A stretch of DNA of 39,315 nt from Streptomyces sp. XM83C (GCF_023072675.1 NZ_JALLGL010000020.1:1-39315); one strand, 5' to 3'. Counted from the stretch's first letter, positions 10,687 through 19,056 are shown. A program made the numbers and translations. Notes: generated by a model not told the origin, from the sequence alone.

Positions 10687-12018
10687 ATGAACCCTCGTCG
10701 TAGTACCAGCTCGCTTCCCCGGCCCGGCCGCTCGGCCTATGGGGTGGCGTCAGCTGTCGTTCTGCTGCTCATACCCGTGATCGTGCTGGCAGGAGGCGAC
10801 CGTGTCCGTGAGTTCCTGAACTTCGGCGCGGGAGTGCTCTCCCTCGTCTCGCTGAGCTGCTCGGTGATCTGGGGCCTGGTCGCCCAGGACCGGCTGTTGC
10901 TCAACACCCGCCAGCGGATCATCGGGCAGGCGGTGCACCGGACGACCGCGGTGGCCTCGATCGCGTTCCTCCTGGTGCACATCACGGTCAAGGTCGCCCT
11001 GGAGCACACCGAGCTGATCGCCGCGATCATCCCGTTCTCGCTCGGCGTCACCGGCACCGCCGGGCTGATCGGCCTCGGCTCCCTGGCCGGCCTACTGATG
11101 ATCTTCGTGGGCGTCACCGGCGCACTGCGCAGCGCGTTCGCCTCCCCGGCGCCTGTCGCCGCCCGCTGGCGGGCCATGCACATGCTGGCCTACCCGGCGT
11201 GGTGCTTCGCGCTGATCCACGGCCTCTACGCGGGTCGACTGGCCAAGCCGATCTTCTTCGTCCTGTACGACCTGTCACTGCTCGGCGTGATCGCGGCCCT
11301 GGCCCTGCGGGCGGCGCCCCGCCGGGTGAAGCGGCGTGTCGCCGACCGGATCATGGCCGTTCTCGGCAGCGAGGAGCGGTCGGCGATCGACGATCTGGAG
11401 GCGAGCCGCGCGCGTGTCTCGGAGGCCGGCTCCTCGCTGCCGGGCTACGAGGGACGCCGCTCGTCACGCGACTCCGACAGGTCCGCCGGATCGTTCGCGG
11501 GGGCGCCCACCGCGCCGTACGCGGCGGCGTCCGGGCCGTCCTCGTTCGACGCCCCGGCGCAGGAGGAGCCCGCCTCGTCCGGGTTCGCCGCCGCCTACCG
11601 CGCGGTGAACTCACGCGCGCGTGGACGCGGCCAGTTCCCCGGCGACGCCGCTGCGCGCATGGACGCGCCTCCGGCCGCGCAGCCCACCCAGGCGATGCCG
11701 CGCGTCGACAGCGGCGGCAGCACCTCCGGGAGCTGGCCGATCCCGTCCCCGCCGCCGGTCGGCGAGGCCCCGCCGTCCGCGTACGACCCGCTGACCGACA
11801 CCGGGTACACGATCCCCGCGTACGGCACCGCGGGCGGCACCGCCGGGTACGGCGGACGTGACGTGTACGACACCGGTGAGACGAACACGGGGTTCAGCAC
11901 GTACAACCAGAACGACACGTACAACAGCGGTCCCGCAACCGAACCACTCCCCGGTGCGTCCTTCGACGCCCCGGGTTCGGGCGAACCTTGGAACATGCCT
12001 TCCGGAGGCTATAGGTGA
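10687..12018 (+). CDS. Ferric-reductase-like haem b membrane protein
   Basis: The 443-residue product has about six membrane segments (near 18-36, 44-66, 84-104, 115-145, 165-181, 188-207) and then about 230 residues of Ser/Gly/Pro/Thr-rich, probably cytoplasmic tail. Four histidines sit in two pairs 14 and 13 residues apart: His84/His98 and His165/His178. Such spacing is that of the bis-His haem ligands of the ferric reductase/NOX/MsrQ membrane domain, so transmembrane electron transfer by two b haems is likely; no FAD/NAD domain is fused. Start: ATG at 10687 follows GGAG at 10674-10677; the frame is open from a GTG at 10642 but without a ribosome site. The 3' end overlaps the next gene as GTGA, so the flavoprotein next door is the probable electron donor or acceptor. 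Substrate unknown. Confidence 0.8.
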   Translation: MNPRRSTSSLPRPGRSAYGVASAVVLLLIPVIVLAGGDRVREFLNFGAGVLSLVSLSCSVIWGLVAQDRLLLNTRQRIIGQAVHRTTAVASIAFLLVHITVKVALEHTELIAAIIPFSLGVTGTAGLIGLGSLAGLLMIFVGVTGALRSAFASPAPVAARWRAMHMLAYPAWCFALIHGLYAGRLAKPIFFVLYDLSLLGVIAALALRAAPRRVKRRVADRIMAVLGSEERSAIDDLEASRARVSEAGSSLPGYEGRRSSRDSDRSAGSFAGAPTAPYAAASGPSSFDAPAQEEPASSGFAAAYRAVNSRARGRGQFPGDAAARMDAPPAAQPTQAMPRVDSGGSTSGSWPIPSPPPVGEAPPSAYDPLTDTGYTIPAYGTAGGTAGYGGRDVYDTGETNTGFSTYNQNDTYNSGPATEPLPGASFDAPGSGEPWNMPSGGYR

Positions 12019-13628
12019 ACGAGGCCCTGCCCGACGTCCCAGAAGTCCGCGTGGTCGGCCTTCCGCAGCTCACGTCGGGCTTCGACCTTGTCGAACGGCT
12101 CGATCTGCCCATGCATCTGAAGGTGCACGGGCCGCTCGAGCCGATGGGCGGTGAGCAGCTCGCGCAGCTCGCCGAACGGATCAATCTCAGGGGCCGCGGC
12201 GGCGCCGGCTTCCCCTTCCACAAGAAGCTGCGGTCGGTCGCCGAGTCGGCGATCCGCCGCGGCGTCCGGCCGGTCGTCGTCGTCAACGGCAGCGAGGACG
12301 AACCGGCCTGCCGCAAGGACACGGTGCTCATCAACCGTGCCCCGCATCTCATCCTGGACGGCGCCCTGCTGTGTGCCGAGGCCCTGGGTGCCCGCACGCT
12401 CGTGGTGGGGGTCACCCGGGAGTCCACGCAGCGTTCGATGGAGGCCGCGCTCGCCGAACGCGGCCTGAACAACGGCCGCCGTTCGGCGCTCCGCGCGCGC
12501 GTGCAGCGCAACCCGGTGCGCATGGTCACCGGCGCCGCGGCGTCGCTGATCCGCTCCATCGACGGCGGCCCGGCCATCCCGCCCGGCCGGAAGATCAGCG
12601 CCTCGCAGAGCGGTGTGGGCGGCGCGCCGACCCTGCTGTCGAACGCGGAGACGTTCGCGCAGCTGGCCATCGCCGCCCGCATCGGCCCGGAGCGCTACGG
12701 CAACACCGGCCTGTACGACGAGCCGGGCACCGTCATGCTCACCGTGTCCGGCGCGGTGGCCCGCCCGATGGTGATCGAGGTCCCCACGGGTGTGCCGTTG
12801 CGCTACGTGCTGCAACTGGCGGGCGCCCCGCCGGTGCCGCAGGGTGTGCTGACGGGCGGCTATCACGGCAAGTGGATCGACGCGGCGACGGTGAACGAGG
12901 CCATCGTCTCCCGTAACTCGCTGGACGCGGTGGGCGGTTCGCTGGGCGCCGGCGCGATCCTGCCGATCAGTCAGGAGACGTGCCCGCTGGGCGAGTCGCT
13001 GCGGGTGGCGCAGTGGCTGGCGGAGGAGAGCGCGGGCCAGTGCGGCCCCTGCTATCTGGGGCTGCCGGCCGCCGCGCGCGGTATGCAGGACATCCTGAGC
13101 GGCGGCGGGCCGGCCGCGCTGGAGGCGCTCAAGCAGGTCGCGAAGAACGTCAAGCGGCGCGGCGCGTGCTCGCATCCGGACGGTTCGGCGATGTTCCTGG
13201 AGTCGACCATCAAGGCGTTCACCGACGACCTGGCCGCCCATGTCCTCGGCAACGGCTGTGGACGGCCCGTGGAAGGCGTTCTGCCGCTCTTCGAGGGAGG
13301 CAGGGCACCTACGGGCATCCCGGGCGGCGGAGAGCCCGAGGAGACCGGTCCCAGCCGTCAGAAGATCTACGTCGACTGGACCCTGTGCCGGGGGCACGGC
13401 CTGTGCGCGGACATCCTGCCGGAGGTCTTCCAGCTCGGCGCGGACGGTTTCCCGACGGTGGCGCAGGCGAAGGTGCCTCGGTACGCGGAGGCGAAGGCGC
13501 TGCGCGCGGTGCGCCGCTGCCCGGCTCTGGCGCTGCGCATCGAGGAGGACACACGCGCGCAGGGCGAGTCGCGCAGCAATCTGCCGGTGCTGTCCCAGGG
13601 GCGCGGCAGGCGGGCCCTGGGCCGCTGA
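12015..13628 (+). CDS. NuoF-like flavoprotein fused to a ferredoxin
   Basis: The 537-residue product resembles the NADH-binding subunit NuoF of complex I but stands outside a nuo operon. GRGGAGFP (60-67) and NGSEDEPACRKD form the FMN/NADH site. An SLBB domain follows (about 230-300), then the NuoF iron-sulfur domain with Cys343, Cys346 and Cys385. The residue that in NuoF is the first cluster Cys is Ala340 here (ESAGQCGPC instead of ESCxxCxxC), so one 4Fe-4S ligand is missing. The C-terminal 85 residues are a ferredoxin: Cys458, Cys464 and Cys502-Pro, the three-Cys pattern of 3Fe-4S ferredoxins. GTG start at 12015 overlaps the upstream stop codon, with GGAGG at 12004-12008. It likely exchanges electrons between NAD(P)H, ferredoxin cluster and the haem protein upstream; direction unknown. 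Confidence 0.82.
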   Translation: MNEALPDVPEVRVVGLPQLTSGFDLVERLDLPMHLKVHGPLEPMGGEQLAQLAERINLRGRGGAGFPFHKKLRSVAESAIRRGVRPVVVVNGSEDEPACRKDTVLINRAPHLILDGALLCAEALGARTLVVGVTRESTQRSMEAALAERGLNNGRRSALRARVQRNPVRMVTGAAASLIRSIDGGPAIPPGRKISASQSGVGGAPTLLSNAETFAQLAIAARIGPERYGNTGLYDEPGTVMLTVSGAVARPMVIEVPTGVPLRYVLQLAGAPPVPQGVLTGGYHGKWIDAATVNEAIVSRNSLDAVGGSLGAGAILPISQETCPLGESLRVAQWLAEESAGQCGPCYLGLPAAARGMQDILSGGGPAALEALKQVAKNVKRRGACSHPDGSAMFLESTIKAFTDDLAAHVLGNGCGRPVEGVLPLFEGGRAPTGIPGGGEPEETGPSRQKIYVDWTLCRGHGLCADILPEVFQLGADGFPTVAQAKVPRYAEAKALRAVRRCPALALRIEEDTRAQGESRSNLPVLSQGRGRRALGR

Positions 13629-13655
13629 GCGCGGACGCGGGAACCCAGGAAGGGC

Positions 13656-13690
13656 AACGGCCCGCTCCCCGGCAAGGGGGGCGGGCCGTT
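13656..13690 (+). terminator. Strong terminator after the redox operon
   Basis: A perfect 10-bp stem (13656-13665 with 13681-13690), extended by an inner C/G stem, closes a five-base loop (13671-13675). It is followed by TTCC rather than a long T-run. Nothing coding was recognised in the rest of 13691-13838. Confidence 0.75.
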
Positions 13691-13838
13691 CCTCGTCGCG
13701 GGGCACGCGGGCGCCGCAGTGGTGCCGCCGACGTCGTCCGGGGAGCGCGGCCTGGCGCGTACGGTCGCCGGGAAGCGCGGCCTGTCGTCGCCGCGGCGTC
13801 CGTCATGTGCGGGAACACGCGAGGGCGCACGGAAACAC

Positions 13839-13875
13839 CGAGGGCGGGTCACCCTTTCCGGATGACCCGCCCTCG
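13839..13875 (-). terminator. Terminator of the first tRNA-Ala gene
   Basis: A perfect 13-bp stem (13839-13851 with 13863-13875, 11-base loop) lies just past the 3' end of the minus-strand tRNA gene at 13883. Confidence 0.65.
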
Positions 13876-13882
13876 ACTGCTG

Positions 13883-13955
<73 letters not shown>

Positions 13956-14015
13956 TTGTTGTGCCCCACCGGGTTTCCCCGGCGGTTTCGCCCGGTTCCC
14001 CCGGCGACGACGACA

Positions 14016-14021
14016 ACATTA
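14016..14021 (-). promoter_or_regulatory. Possible -10 box of the first tRNA-Ala gene
   Basis: TAATGT on the minus strand, about 60 bases before the tRNA 5' end. A TTGGTG lies 19 bases upstream. Weak support only. Confidence 0.3.
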
Positions 14022-14067
14022 CACGGTCCTGGGGGGTGAACACCAAATCGGTTCCCGGTGGCGGTCG

Positions 14068-14301
14068 TCACGCCGTCACGAACGAGTAGAACCGCTTCAG
14101 CGTGCAGTGCTCCTCCAGGAGCCGGCCGTAGATCGGTTCGCCCTCCAGCTCCCGGTATGTCTCGATCGGGTCGCCCTTTATGATCAGCGCCCGCGCGCAT
14201 TCCTCGCACCAGTACTGGTAGTCGGGGTTGACCGGTTCCATGTCGCGGACGATCGGGGTGCCGCTGCCGCACCAGTCGCACTTTCGCCTGTGTGCACCCA
14301 T
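14068..14301 (-). CDS. Small zinc-ribbon-like protein
   Basis: The 77-residue product has two CxxC pairs, CDWC (8-11) and CEEC (32-35), spaced as in a zinc ribbon, followed by a charged stretch and an aromatic C-terminus (RFYSF). I do not recognise a named family; the pattern suggests a zinc-binding protein acting with nucleic acid or another protein. It starts three bases after the stop codon of another tiny zinc-ribbon gene (14305-14478), so the two are translationally coupled. They sit between two tRNA-Ala genes. Confidence 0.75.
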   Translation of the reverse strand: MGAHRRKCDWCGSGTPIVRDMEPVNPDYQYWCEECARALIIKGDPIETYRELEGEPIYGRLLEEHCTLKRFYSFVTA

Positions 14302-14304
14302 CGC

Positions 14305-14478
14305 TCAGCTCCAGCTGTGGCCGCAGGCCGTGCACACGTAGGAGATCCCGCCGTTGTCACCGAGGACCTGGGCGACGTGCGCGGAACCGCAGGAAGGGCA
14401 GCTGAGCCGGGTCACCGTGTCCCGTGTCCAGCGTGCGTCGAAGAGGCCACCGACCTCTTCGAGGATGCTCGCAGGCAT
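14305..14478 (-). CDS. Tiny zinc-ribbon protein, 57 residues
   Basis: ATG at 14478 is preceded by GGGAGGGAG at a good distance, which decides the start. The product has CPSC (27-30) and CTAC (49-52), 18 residues apart, near a short HSWS C-terminus: a compact zinc ribbon of the type found in transcription or rRNA-associated proteins. No function can be assigned. It precedes the 77-residue gene (start 14301) by three bases. Two adjacent proteins each with one zinc ribbon may form a pair. Confidence 0.72.
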   Translation of the reverse strand: MPASILEEVGGLFDARWTRDTVTRLSCPSCGSAHVAQVLGDNGGISYVCTACGHSWS

Positions 14479-14793
14479 CACCACTCCCTCCCGTCGGGTC
14501 GCGCCCCCTTCCGGCCGTTTGATTCTGCCACGGCCGGGCCAATACGGTCAGCGACGCCTCAGTACCGGTCCGGACACAGCGCCCCGGGAGCTGCCGCCAC
14601 GCGTGCGGGCGTGCTCGTGGAAACGCTTCCGCAGATGTATACGCCGGAAGGGCCCGGGTGACTCAAGCCTGCCCGGGGAGAGTCTGCCTCGGACGGCCGC
14701 CCGGCGCCGGCGACCGGCCCGCATCCGCGCCGCGCACCCCCATGCCCTCGTGGCCCTGTGCGGCGCGGCGGGCGTACCGGCTGGGAGGCAACG
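14479..14793. other. Spacer with no recognised gene
   Basis: About 315 bases upstream of the zinc-ribbon pair. It should hold their promoter, but I could not single one out. Open frames across it lack ribosome sites and look like GC-driven shadows. Confidence 0.5.
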
Positions 14794-14822
14794 AAAAATC
14801 CCGCCCCCTGTGGGGACGGGAT
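14794..14822 (-). terminator. Terminator of the second tRNA-Ala gene
   Basis: Stem 14798-14807 pairs with 14812-14822 (one bulged A, four-base loop); on the minus strand it ends in five T's (14794-14798). It lies 42 bases past the tRNA 3' end. Confidence 0.8.
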
Positions 14823-14863
14823 CCTCGTTCGTCGATCTCTGACGTTGCGCCAGAGTCTCTGTG

Positions 14864-14936
14864 TGGAGCTAAGGAGAATTGAACTCCTGACCTCCTGCAT
14901 GCCATGCAGGCGCTCTACCAACTGAGCTATAGCCCC
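14864..14936 (-). tRNA. tRNA-Ala (anticodon GGC), second copy
   Basis: Same 73-base cloverleaf as the copy at 13883, with an anticodon stem of CCTGC/GCAGG instead of CTTGC/GCAAG; loop ATGGCAT gives anticodon GGC. No encoded CCA. Acceptor, D and T arms are identical between the two, so they are likely diverged duplicates. Confidence 0.95.
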
Positions 14937-14972
14937 TTGTGTTCTTCCCGCTCGGCGGTGCGAACAAGAAGA

Positions 14973-15002
14973 ACTTTAGCCTGCGACCTGCCAGAAAGTG
15001 AA
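14973..15002 (-). promoter_or_regulatory. Promoter of the second tRNA-Ala gene
   Basis: TTCACT (14997-15002), an 18-base spacer and TAAAGT (14973-14978) fit the HrdB-type consensus, about 37 bases before the tRNA 5' end. Confidence 0.5.
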
Positions 15003-15055
15003 ATCCGGGGTCCGGCCCGCCCGCGGGGGCCGTCCGTCCCGCCCGGCGGGGCCCG

Positions 15056-15727
15056 TCAGTCGTCGTCGCCGAGGACCGGTTCCGGCAGGGTTCCGGCGTT
15101 GTGCTCCAGCAGACGCCAGCCGCGGGCACCTTCCCCGAGGACGGACCAGCAGCAGTTGGAGAGGCCGCCGAGGCTCTCCCAGTGCCGGCCCTCCAGACCG
15201 AGGAGTCGGCCGATGGTGGTGCGGATGGTCCCGCCGTGGCTGACGACGACGAGGGTGCCGTCGTCGGGCAGCTTCTCCGCGTGCCGCAGCACGACGGGCG
15301 CGGCCCGGTCGGCGACCTCGCTCTCCAGCTCACCGCCGCCGCGGCGCACCGGCTCGCCGCGCTTCCAGGCGGCGTACTCCTCGCCGTGGCGCTCGACGAT
15401 CTCCTCGTGGGTGAGGCCCTGCCACACGCCCGCGTACGTCTCCCGCAGCGCCTCGTCGTGCGTGACCTCCAGGCCCGTCAGAGCGGCCAACTCGGCGGCA
15501 GTGCGGGCGGCCCGCTCGAGGTCGGAGGAGACGATCGCGTCGGGCCGCAGGGAGGCGAGCAGCCGGGCGGCGCGGCGGGCCTGGGCGACGCCGGTCTCGG
15601 TCAGCTCGACGTCGGTGGTGCCCTGGAAGCGGCGCTCCACGTTCCACTGGGTCTGGCCGTGGCGCCACAGGATGATGCGGCGGCCCCGGTCCGGCTTGCC
15701 GGTGCTCACCTCACCGGTGGCGCTCAC
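15056..15727 (-). CDS. Histidine phosphatase (phosphoglycerate-mutase-like)
   Basis: A 223-residue member of the branch-1 histidine phosphatase superfamily: the catalytic WRHGQTQWN motif near the N-terminus supplies the phosphorylated His, ETYAGVWQG supplies the Glu region and VVSHGGTIR the second His. Members act on small phosphorylated substrates; the true one here is unknown. GTG at 15727 overlaps the rsfS stop codon as GTGA, after GGTGAG; a GTG at 15733 would add two residues. In Firmicutes and Actinobacteria such genes often follow rsfS. It ends the nadD-LCP-rsfS group and is followed by a spacer to the second tRNA-Ala gene. Confidence 0.88.
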   Translation of the reverse strand: MSATGEVSTGKPDRGRRIILWRHGQTQWNVERRFQGTTDVELTETGVAQARRAARLLASLRPDAIVSSDLERAARTAAELAALTGLEVTHDEALRETYAGVWQGLTHEEIVERHGEEYAAWKRGEPVRRGGGELESEVADRAAPVVLRHAEKLPDDGTLVVVSHGGTIRTTIGRLLGLEGRHWESLGGLSNCCWSVLGEGARGWRLLEHNAGTLPEPVLGDDD

Positions 15728-16170
15728 CGCCACTCACCGCCCAGCTCCGCCGCCTCCTCCGCGGCCTGCTGCTTGGCGTGCTCCTCGGCCTTGCCGCGGG
15801 TCGCCTTGGCGTCCTCGGGCAGGTCGAGCTCGGGGCAGTCCTTCCACAGCCGCTCGAGGGCGTAGAAGACGCGCTCCTCGCTGTGCTGGACGTGGACGAC
15901 GATGTCGACGTAGTCGAGCAGGACCCAGCGGGCCTCGCGGTCGCCCTCGCGGCGTACCGGCTTGGCGCCGCGCTCCTTCAGCAGGCGCTCCTCGATCTCG
16001 TCGACGATGGCCTTCACCTGCCGGTCGTTGGGGGCGGACGCCAGGAGGAAGGCGTCCGTGATCGACAGGACGTCGCTGACGTCGTAGGCGATGATGTCGT
16101 GCGCGAGCTTGTCGGCCGCCGCCTGGGCGGCGGTGTTGATCAGCTCGAGGGAACGGTCGGTTGCGGTCAC
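15724..16170 (-). CDS. rsfS: Ribosomal silencing factor RsfS
   Basis: RsfS binds ribosomal protein L14 on the large subunit and blocks subunit joining when nutrients are scarce. The 148-residue product has the family features: SITDAFLLASAPNDRQVKAI, GDREARWVLLDYVDIVVHV and ERVFYALERLWKDCP. The C-terminal 30 residues are charged and Ala-rich. Start: GTG at 16170 has GGAAAG upstream and the family begins just there; the frame is open to 16275 but that part is not like the family. It overlaps the histidine phosphatase gene. Confidence 0.96.
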   Translation of the reverse strand: MTATDRSLELINTAAQAAADKLAHDIIAYDVSDVLSITDAFLLASAPNDRQVKAIVDEIEERLLKERGAKPVRREGDREARWVLLDYVDIVVHVQHSEERVFYALERLWKDCPELDLPEDAKATRGKAEEHAKQQAAEEAAELGGEWR

Positions 16171-16284
16171 TGCAAGGCTTTCCGTCGGCGGTCGTTTGCC
16201 TTCCAGGGTCTCACGGACCGCCGGGCGCCCCCTACGTGATTGTCGCGATCGCATGCCCGCCGCGCCCTGTCGCACAGGAGGAGC

Positions 16285-16309
16285 CCGCCGGGCCCCGGGG
16301 GCCCGGCGG
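16285..16309 (-). terminator. Perfect palindromic hairpin after the LCP-like gene
   Basis: 12-bp arms (16285-16296 and 16298-16309) around a single base lie 20 bases beyond the LCP-like stop codon. The RNA would fold with a small loop and may end or attenuate transcription before rsfS. Confidence 0.55.
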
Positions 16310-16329
16310 TTCCACGGCTTCGGCCACGG

Positions 16330-18069
16330 CTACGACGATGACGGCTCGAAGTCCTGCCCCAGTACGACGGTGACGTCGGCGTTGCCGGTCACCTTGCCCT
16401 CGGTGACGGCCGTGGCGGGCAGGCCCAGGGTCTTGGCGACCTCGGTCGCGTTCTCCTTGTCGGCGGCGTCCGCGTACACGACGCGGGAGTCGTCGCTCGT
16501 GGTGCCGGTGCCGGCGTCGAGGAAGGTGAAGCCGCCGTTGAGCAGGACGACGCGGGCCTTCTCCGTGTTGTCCTTGACCCCGCTGGCGTTCTGCACGGAC
16601 ACGCGGACGGCGCTGGACTGGTCGGGGCTCTTGGCGGTGCCGCCGAGGATGCTCTTGACGACGCTGTCGCCGGCCTGCGCGGTGAGCGTGCCGTCGTCCT
16701 GCACGGGCAGCAGGGCGGTCTTGTAGTCGCCGCCCTTGGCGAGGTCGGCGAGCTGGGCGAGGAAGGCGCCGAGGTCCTTGTCGGACAGGGAGGGGTCGAG
16801 GATCTGCCCGAGGGTCTGCACGGTGATCGTCGCGGCCTGCGGGTCGGAGGACATCTTGCGCAGGGTGCCCTGCATGACCTGCCCGAACCGCTCCAGCTGG
16901 GCGTTCTGGGACTCGCCGGAGGCGCGGTAGGTGGCGTAGGCGACGGCCATCTTGCCGCTGAGGGTCTGGTCCTCGCCCTTGCGGACGAGGGGGGCGGCGC
17001 CCTTCTTCTTCGCGTCGGGGTCGGGCACGTCGGTGTCGGTGTCGACCTCGATGTTGCCGACGAGGTCGACGAGGTTCTGCAGGAACGGCGTGTCCAGCCG
17101 CCAGGTGCCCTGGATGTCGGTGCCGAGGACGGAGTTCAGCGCGTCGCGGGTGCCGCCGGAGCCGTCGTCCTCGACGGACTTGGCGAGGGTCGTGGTGGTG
17201 CCGTCGTCGGAGGTGAGGGCGAGCGCGTTGGGCAGCAGGACGGTGGTGCCCTGCTTGGTGGTGGTGTTGTCGACGAGCAGCGCGGTGGAGGTGCCGCCCT
17301 GCCGGGTGTCGTGCAGATGGACGACGACCACGTCACGCTTCTGCGCGCCGGTCGCGGTGGTGGTGCGGGAGTCGTCGCCGGAGTCGGACAGGCCGGGGAG
17401 TTTCCCGGCGTACCAGAGGTAGCCGACGCCGCCGACGGCGACCAGGGCGAGGACGACGAGGAGGGCGATGACGCGGCTGCGGGCGCGGCGGCGGGCCTCC
17501 TCGCGGCGCTCGGTGCGGTTCTCGGTGAACTTCAGCCAGTCGATGACGTCCTCGGAGTCCTGGTCGGGCTCCTCGACGAAGGCGAACTGTCCGGTGTCGT
17601 ACTGCCGTTCGTCCGATGCGCCGGACGGGGTGGACATGTCGTCCTCGGCCGGTCCGGCCTGCTGCGGGATGTGGGCGGTGTGCCCGTCGCCGCCGGGCTG
17701 CTGTGCGGGGGGCGCCGCCGGGGACGGGATGCGGGGCTGCTGTCCGCTGGTGGCGGTCTGCCCGTAGGGGTCGTAGCCGGTGTCCTGCGGGTGGGTCTGC
17801 TGGGTGGTGCCGTAGGGGTCGTAACCGGTGGTCTGCTGCCCCTGGCCTGTGGCGTACGGGTCGTAGGGGTCGTAGCCGGGGGTCTGCTGCCGTCCGGTCG
17901 CGTACGGGTCGTAGCCGTATCCCTGCTGTGCGTAAGGGTCGTACGGCTGCTGCGGCGCCGGCTGGGCGGGGATGTGCCGGTAGACCGGCTGCCCGTACTC
18001 GTCGTAGCCGACCAGTTCGTACTGGTCGGCTCCGTATCCCGCAGCCCCCGCGTCGTATCGGTCGTTCAC
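16330..18069 (-). CDS. LCP-family-like membrane protein with LytR C-terminal domain
   Basis: LCP proteins attach wall polymers to peptidoglycan outside the membrane. This 579-residue product has a cytoplasmic N-terminus with about six Tyr-Asp-Pro-Tyr repeats rich in Gln and Gly (40-110), one membrane segment (about 199-219), an LCP-like domain (about 240-390) and a LytR_C domain (about 480-575, SVQNASGVKDNTEKAR). The LCP domain is divergent: the usual SIPRD is LLPNA and the usual Arg-rich RxRxxD...RQ end is YRASGESQNAQLERFGQ, so several catalytic Arg/Asp are absent. GTG at 18069 follows GAGAGGGG; a GTG at 18090 overlapping the nadD stop is an alternative. By position it may match S. coelicolor SCO2578 (PdtA, described as a wall-polymer transferase); I recall this and did not check it. 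Confidence 0.78.
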   Translation of the reverse strand: MNDRYDAGAAGYGADQYELVGYDEYGQPVYRHIPAQPAPQQPYDPYAQQGYGYDPYATGRQQTPGYDPYDPYATGQGQQTTGYDPYGTTQQTHPQDTGYDPYGQTATSGQQPRIPSPAAPPAQQPGGDGHTAHIPQQAGPAEDDMSTPSGASDERQYDTGQFAFVEEPDQDSEDVIDWLKFTENRTERREEARRRARSRVIALLVVLALVAVGGVGYLWYAGKLPGLSDSGDDSRTTTATGAQKRDVVVVHLHDTRQGGTSTALLVDNTTTKQGTTVLLPNALALTSDDGTTTTLAKSVEDDGSGGTRDALNSVLGTDIQGTWRLDTPFLQNLVDLVGNIEVDTDTDVPDPDAKKKGAAPLVRKGEDQTLSGKMAVAYATYRASGESQNAQLERFGQVMQGTLRKMSSDPQAATITVQTLGQILDPSLSDKDLGAFLAQLADLAKGGDYKTALLPVQDDGTLTAQAGDSVVKSILGGTAKSPDQSSAVRVSVQNASGVKDNTEKARVVLLNGGFTFLDAGTGTTSDDSRVVYADAADKENATEVAKTLGLPATAVTEGKVTGNADVTVVLGQDFEPSSS

Positions 18070-18086
18070 CGGTAGCCCCTCTCGGC

Positions 18087-18800
18087 TCACTCGCCGCGGT
18101 ACAGCTCACGCTTGTCGATGTAGCGCACGACTCCGTCCGGCACCAGATACCAGATGGGGTCGCCCTTGGCGACCCGCGCCCGGCAGTCGGTGGAGGAGAT
18201 GGCGAGGGCGGGCACCTCGACGAGGGAGACCCCGCCCTCGGGGAGTCCGGGGTCGTCGAGGTGGTGGCCGGGCCGGGTGACCCCGATGAAGTGCGCGAGG
18301 GAGAACAGTTCCTCGGTGTCCCGCCAGGTGAGGATCTGGGCGAGCGCGTCGGCGCCGGTGATGAAGAACAGATCGGTGTCGGGGTTGAGGGCGCGCAGGT
18401 CGCGCAGGGTGTCGACGGTGTAGGTGGGGCCGCCGCGGTCGATGTCGATACGGCTCACGGAGAACTGCGGGTTCTCGGCGGTGGCGATGACCGTCATCAG
18501 ATAGCGGTCCTCGGCCGGGGAGACCGTGCGGTGGCTCTTCTGCCACGGTTCGCCGGTCGGTACGAAGACGACCTCGTCCAGGTGGAACTGGGCGGCGACC
18601 TCGCTGGCCGCCACCAGGTGCCCGTGGTGGATCGGGTCGAAGGTGCCGCCCATGACGCCGAGGCGGCGCTTGCCCGGCGCGGACGGGCCGCTGCCGGGGC
18701 CGTGCACCGGCAGCGCGGGGCGTGCGCCCGGCGTGCGGGGCGTACCGCGGGGCGTGTCGGCCGGGGCGTGCGCCGTGTCGTGCGCCGGACCGGTAGGCAT
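18087..18800 (-). CDS. nadD: Nicotinate-nucleotide adenylyltransferase
   Basis: NadD joins nicotinate mononucleotide and ATP to nicotinate adenine dinucleotide in NAD synthesis. The nucleotidyltransferase motif [12 protein letters not shown], the middle [30 protein letters not shown] and the C-terminal [10 protein letters not shown] with [12 protein letters not shown] are all present. ATG at 18800 has GGAGAG upstream; a further ATG at 18815 and a TAGGGT (18824-18829) eight bases before it suggest the transcript starts near 18815. About 45 Pro/Gly/Ala-rich residues precede the catalytic domain, longer than usual. It heads the group nadD, LCP-like gene, rsfS, histidine phosphatase. Confidence 0.95.
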   Translation of the reverse strand: MPTGPAHDTAHAPADTPRGTPRTPGARPALPVHGPGSGPSAPGKRRLGVMGGTFDPIHHGHLVAASEVAAQFHLDEVVFVPTGEPWQKSHRTVSPAEDRYLMTVIATAENPQFSVSRIDIDRGGPTYTVDTLRDLRALNPDTDLFFITGADALAQILTWRDTEELFSLAHFIGVTRPGHHLDDPGLPEGGVSLVEVPALAISSTDCRARVAKGDPIWYLVPDGVVRYIDKRELYRGE

Positions 18801-18823
18801 GTCCTGCTCTCCCATGCGTGCAG

Positions 18824-18829
18824 ACCCTA
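18824..18829 (-). promoter_or_regulatory. Possible -10 box of nadD
   Basis: TAGGGT, eight bases before an ATG and 23 before the start chosen for nadD. No clear -35. Confidence 0.35.
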
Positions 18830-18891
18830 CCGGCCCGGCCTGTGGGGCTTCGCCGCCCGCTCCCCGGTGGAGGCCGGGAGGGGGTGCGGGC

Positions 18892-19056
18892 TCAGCGGTC
18901 CCGATTGAAGCGGGTGGTGATCCACAGCAGGAGCAGCAGGACGAGGAGGGCGCCGCCGCCGGTGACATAGGGGCTGAGGCTGTTGTGGTTGCCGCCGTGC
19001 TCCTCGCCCTCGGCGGCAAGGGTGACCAACTGGGCTGCGGTGCTGTGGAAGCTCAT
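18892..19056 (-). CDS. Tiny membrane protein, 54 residues
   Basis: I do not recognise a family. ATG at 19056 opens a 54-codon frame: a polar N-terminus with a His/Asn-rich stretch (about 19-28, [10 protein letters not shown]), one membrane segment (about 32-46, mostly Leu/Val) and a short basic end (RFNRDR). The layout is that of a single-pass protein with its N-terminus outside. Frame quality (GC-rich third positions) and the neighbouring second tiny membrane gene support it as real; the ribosome site is poor. Confidence 0.62.
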   Translation of the reverse strand: MSFHSTAAQLVTLAAEGEEHGGNHNSLSPYVTGGGALLVLLLLLWITTRFNRDR

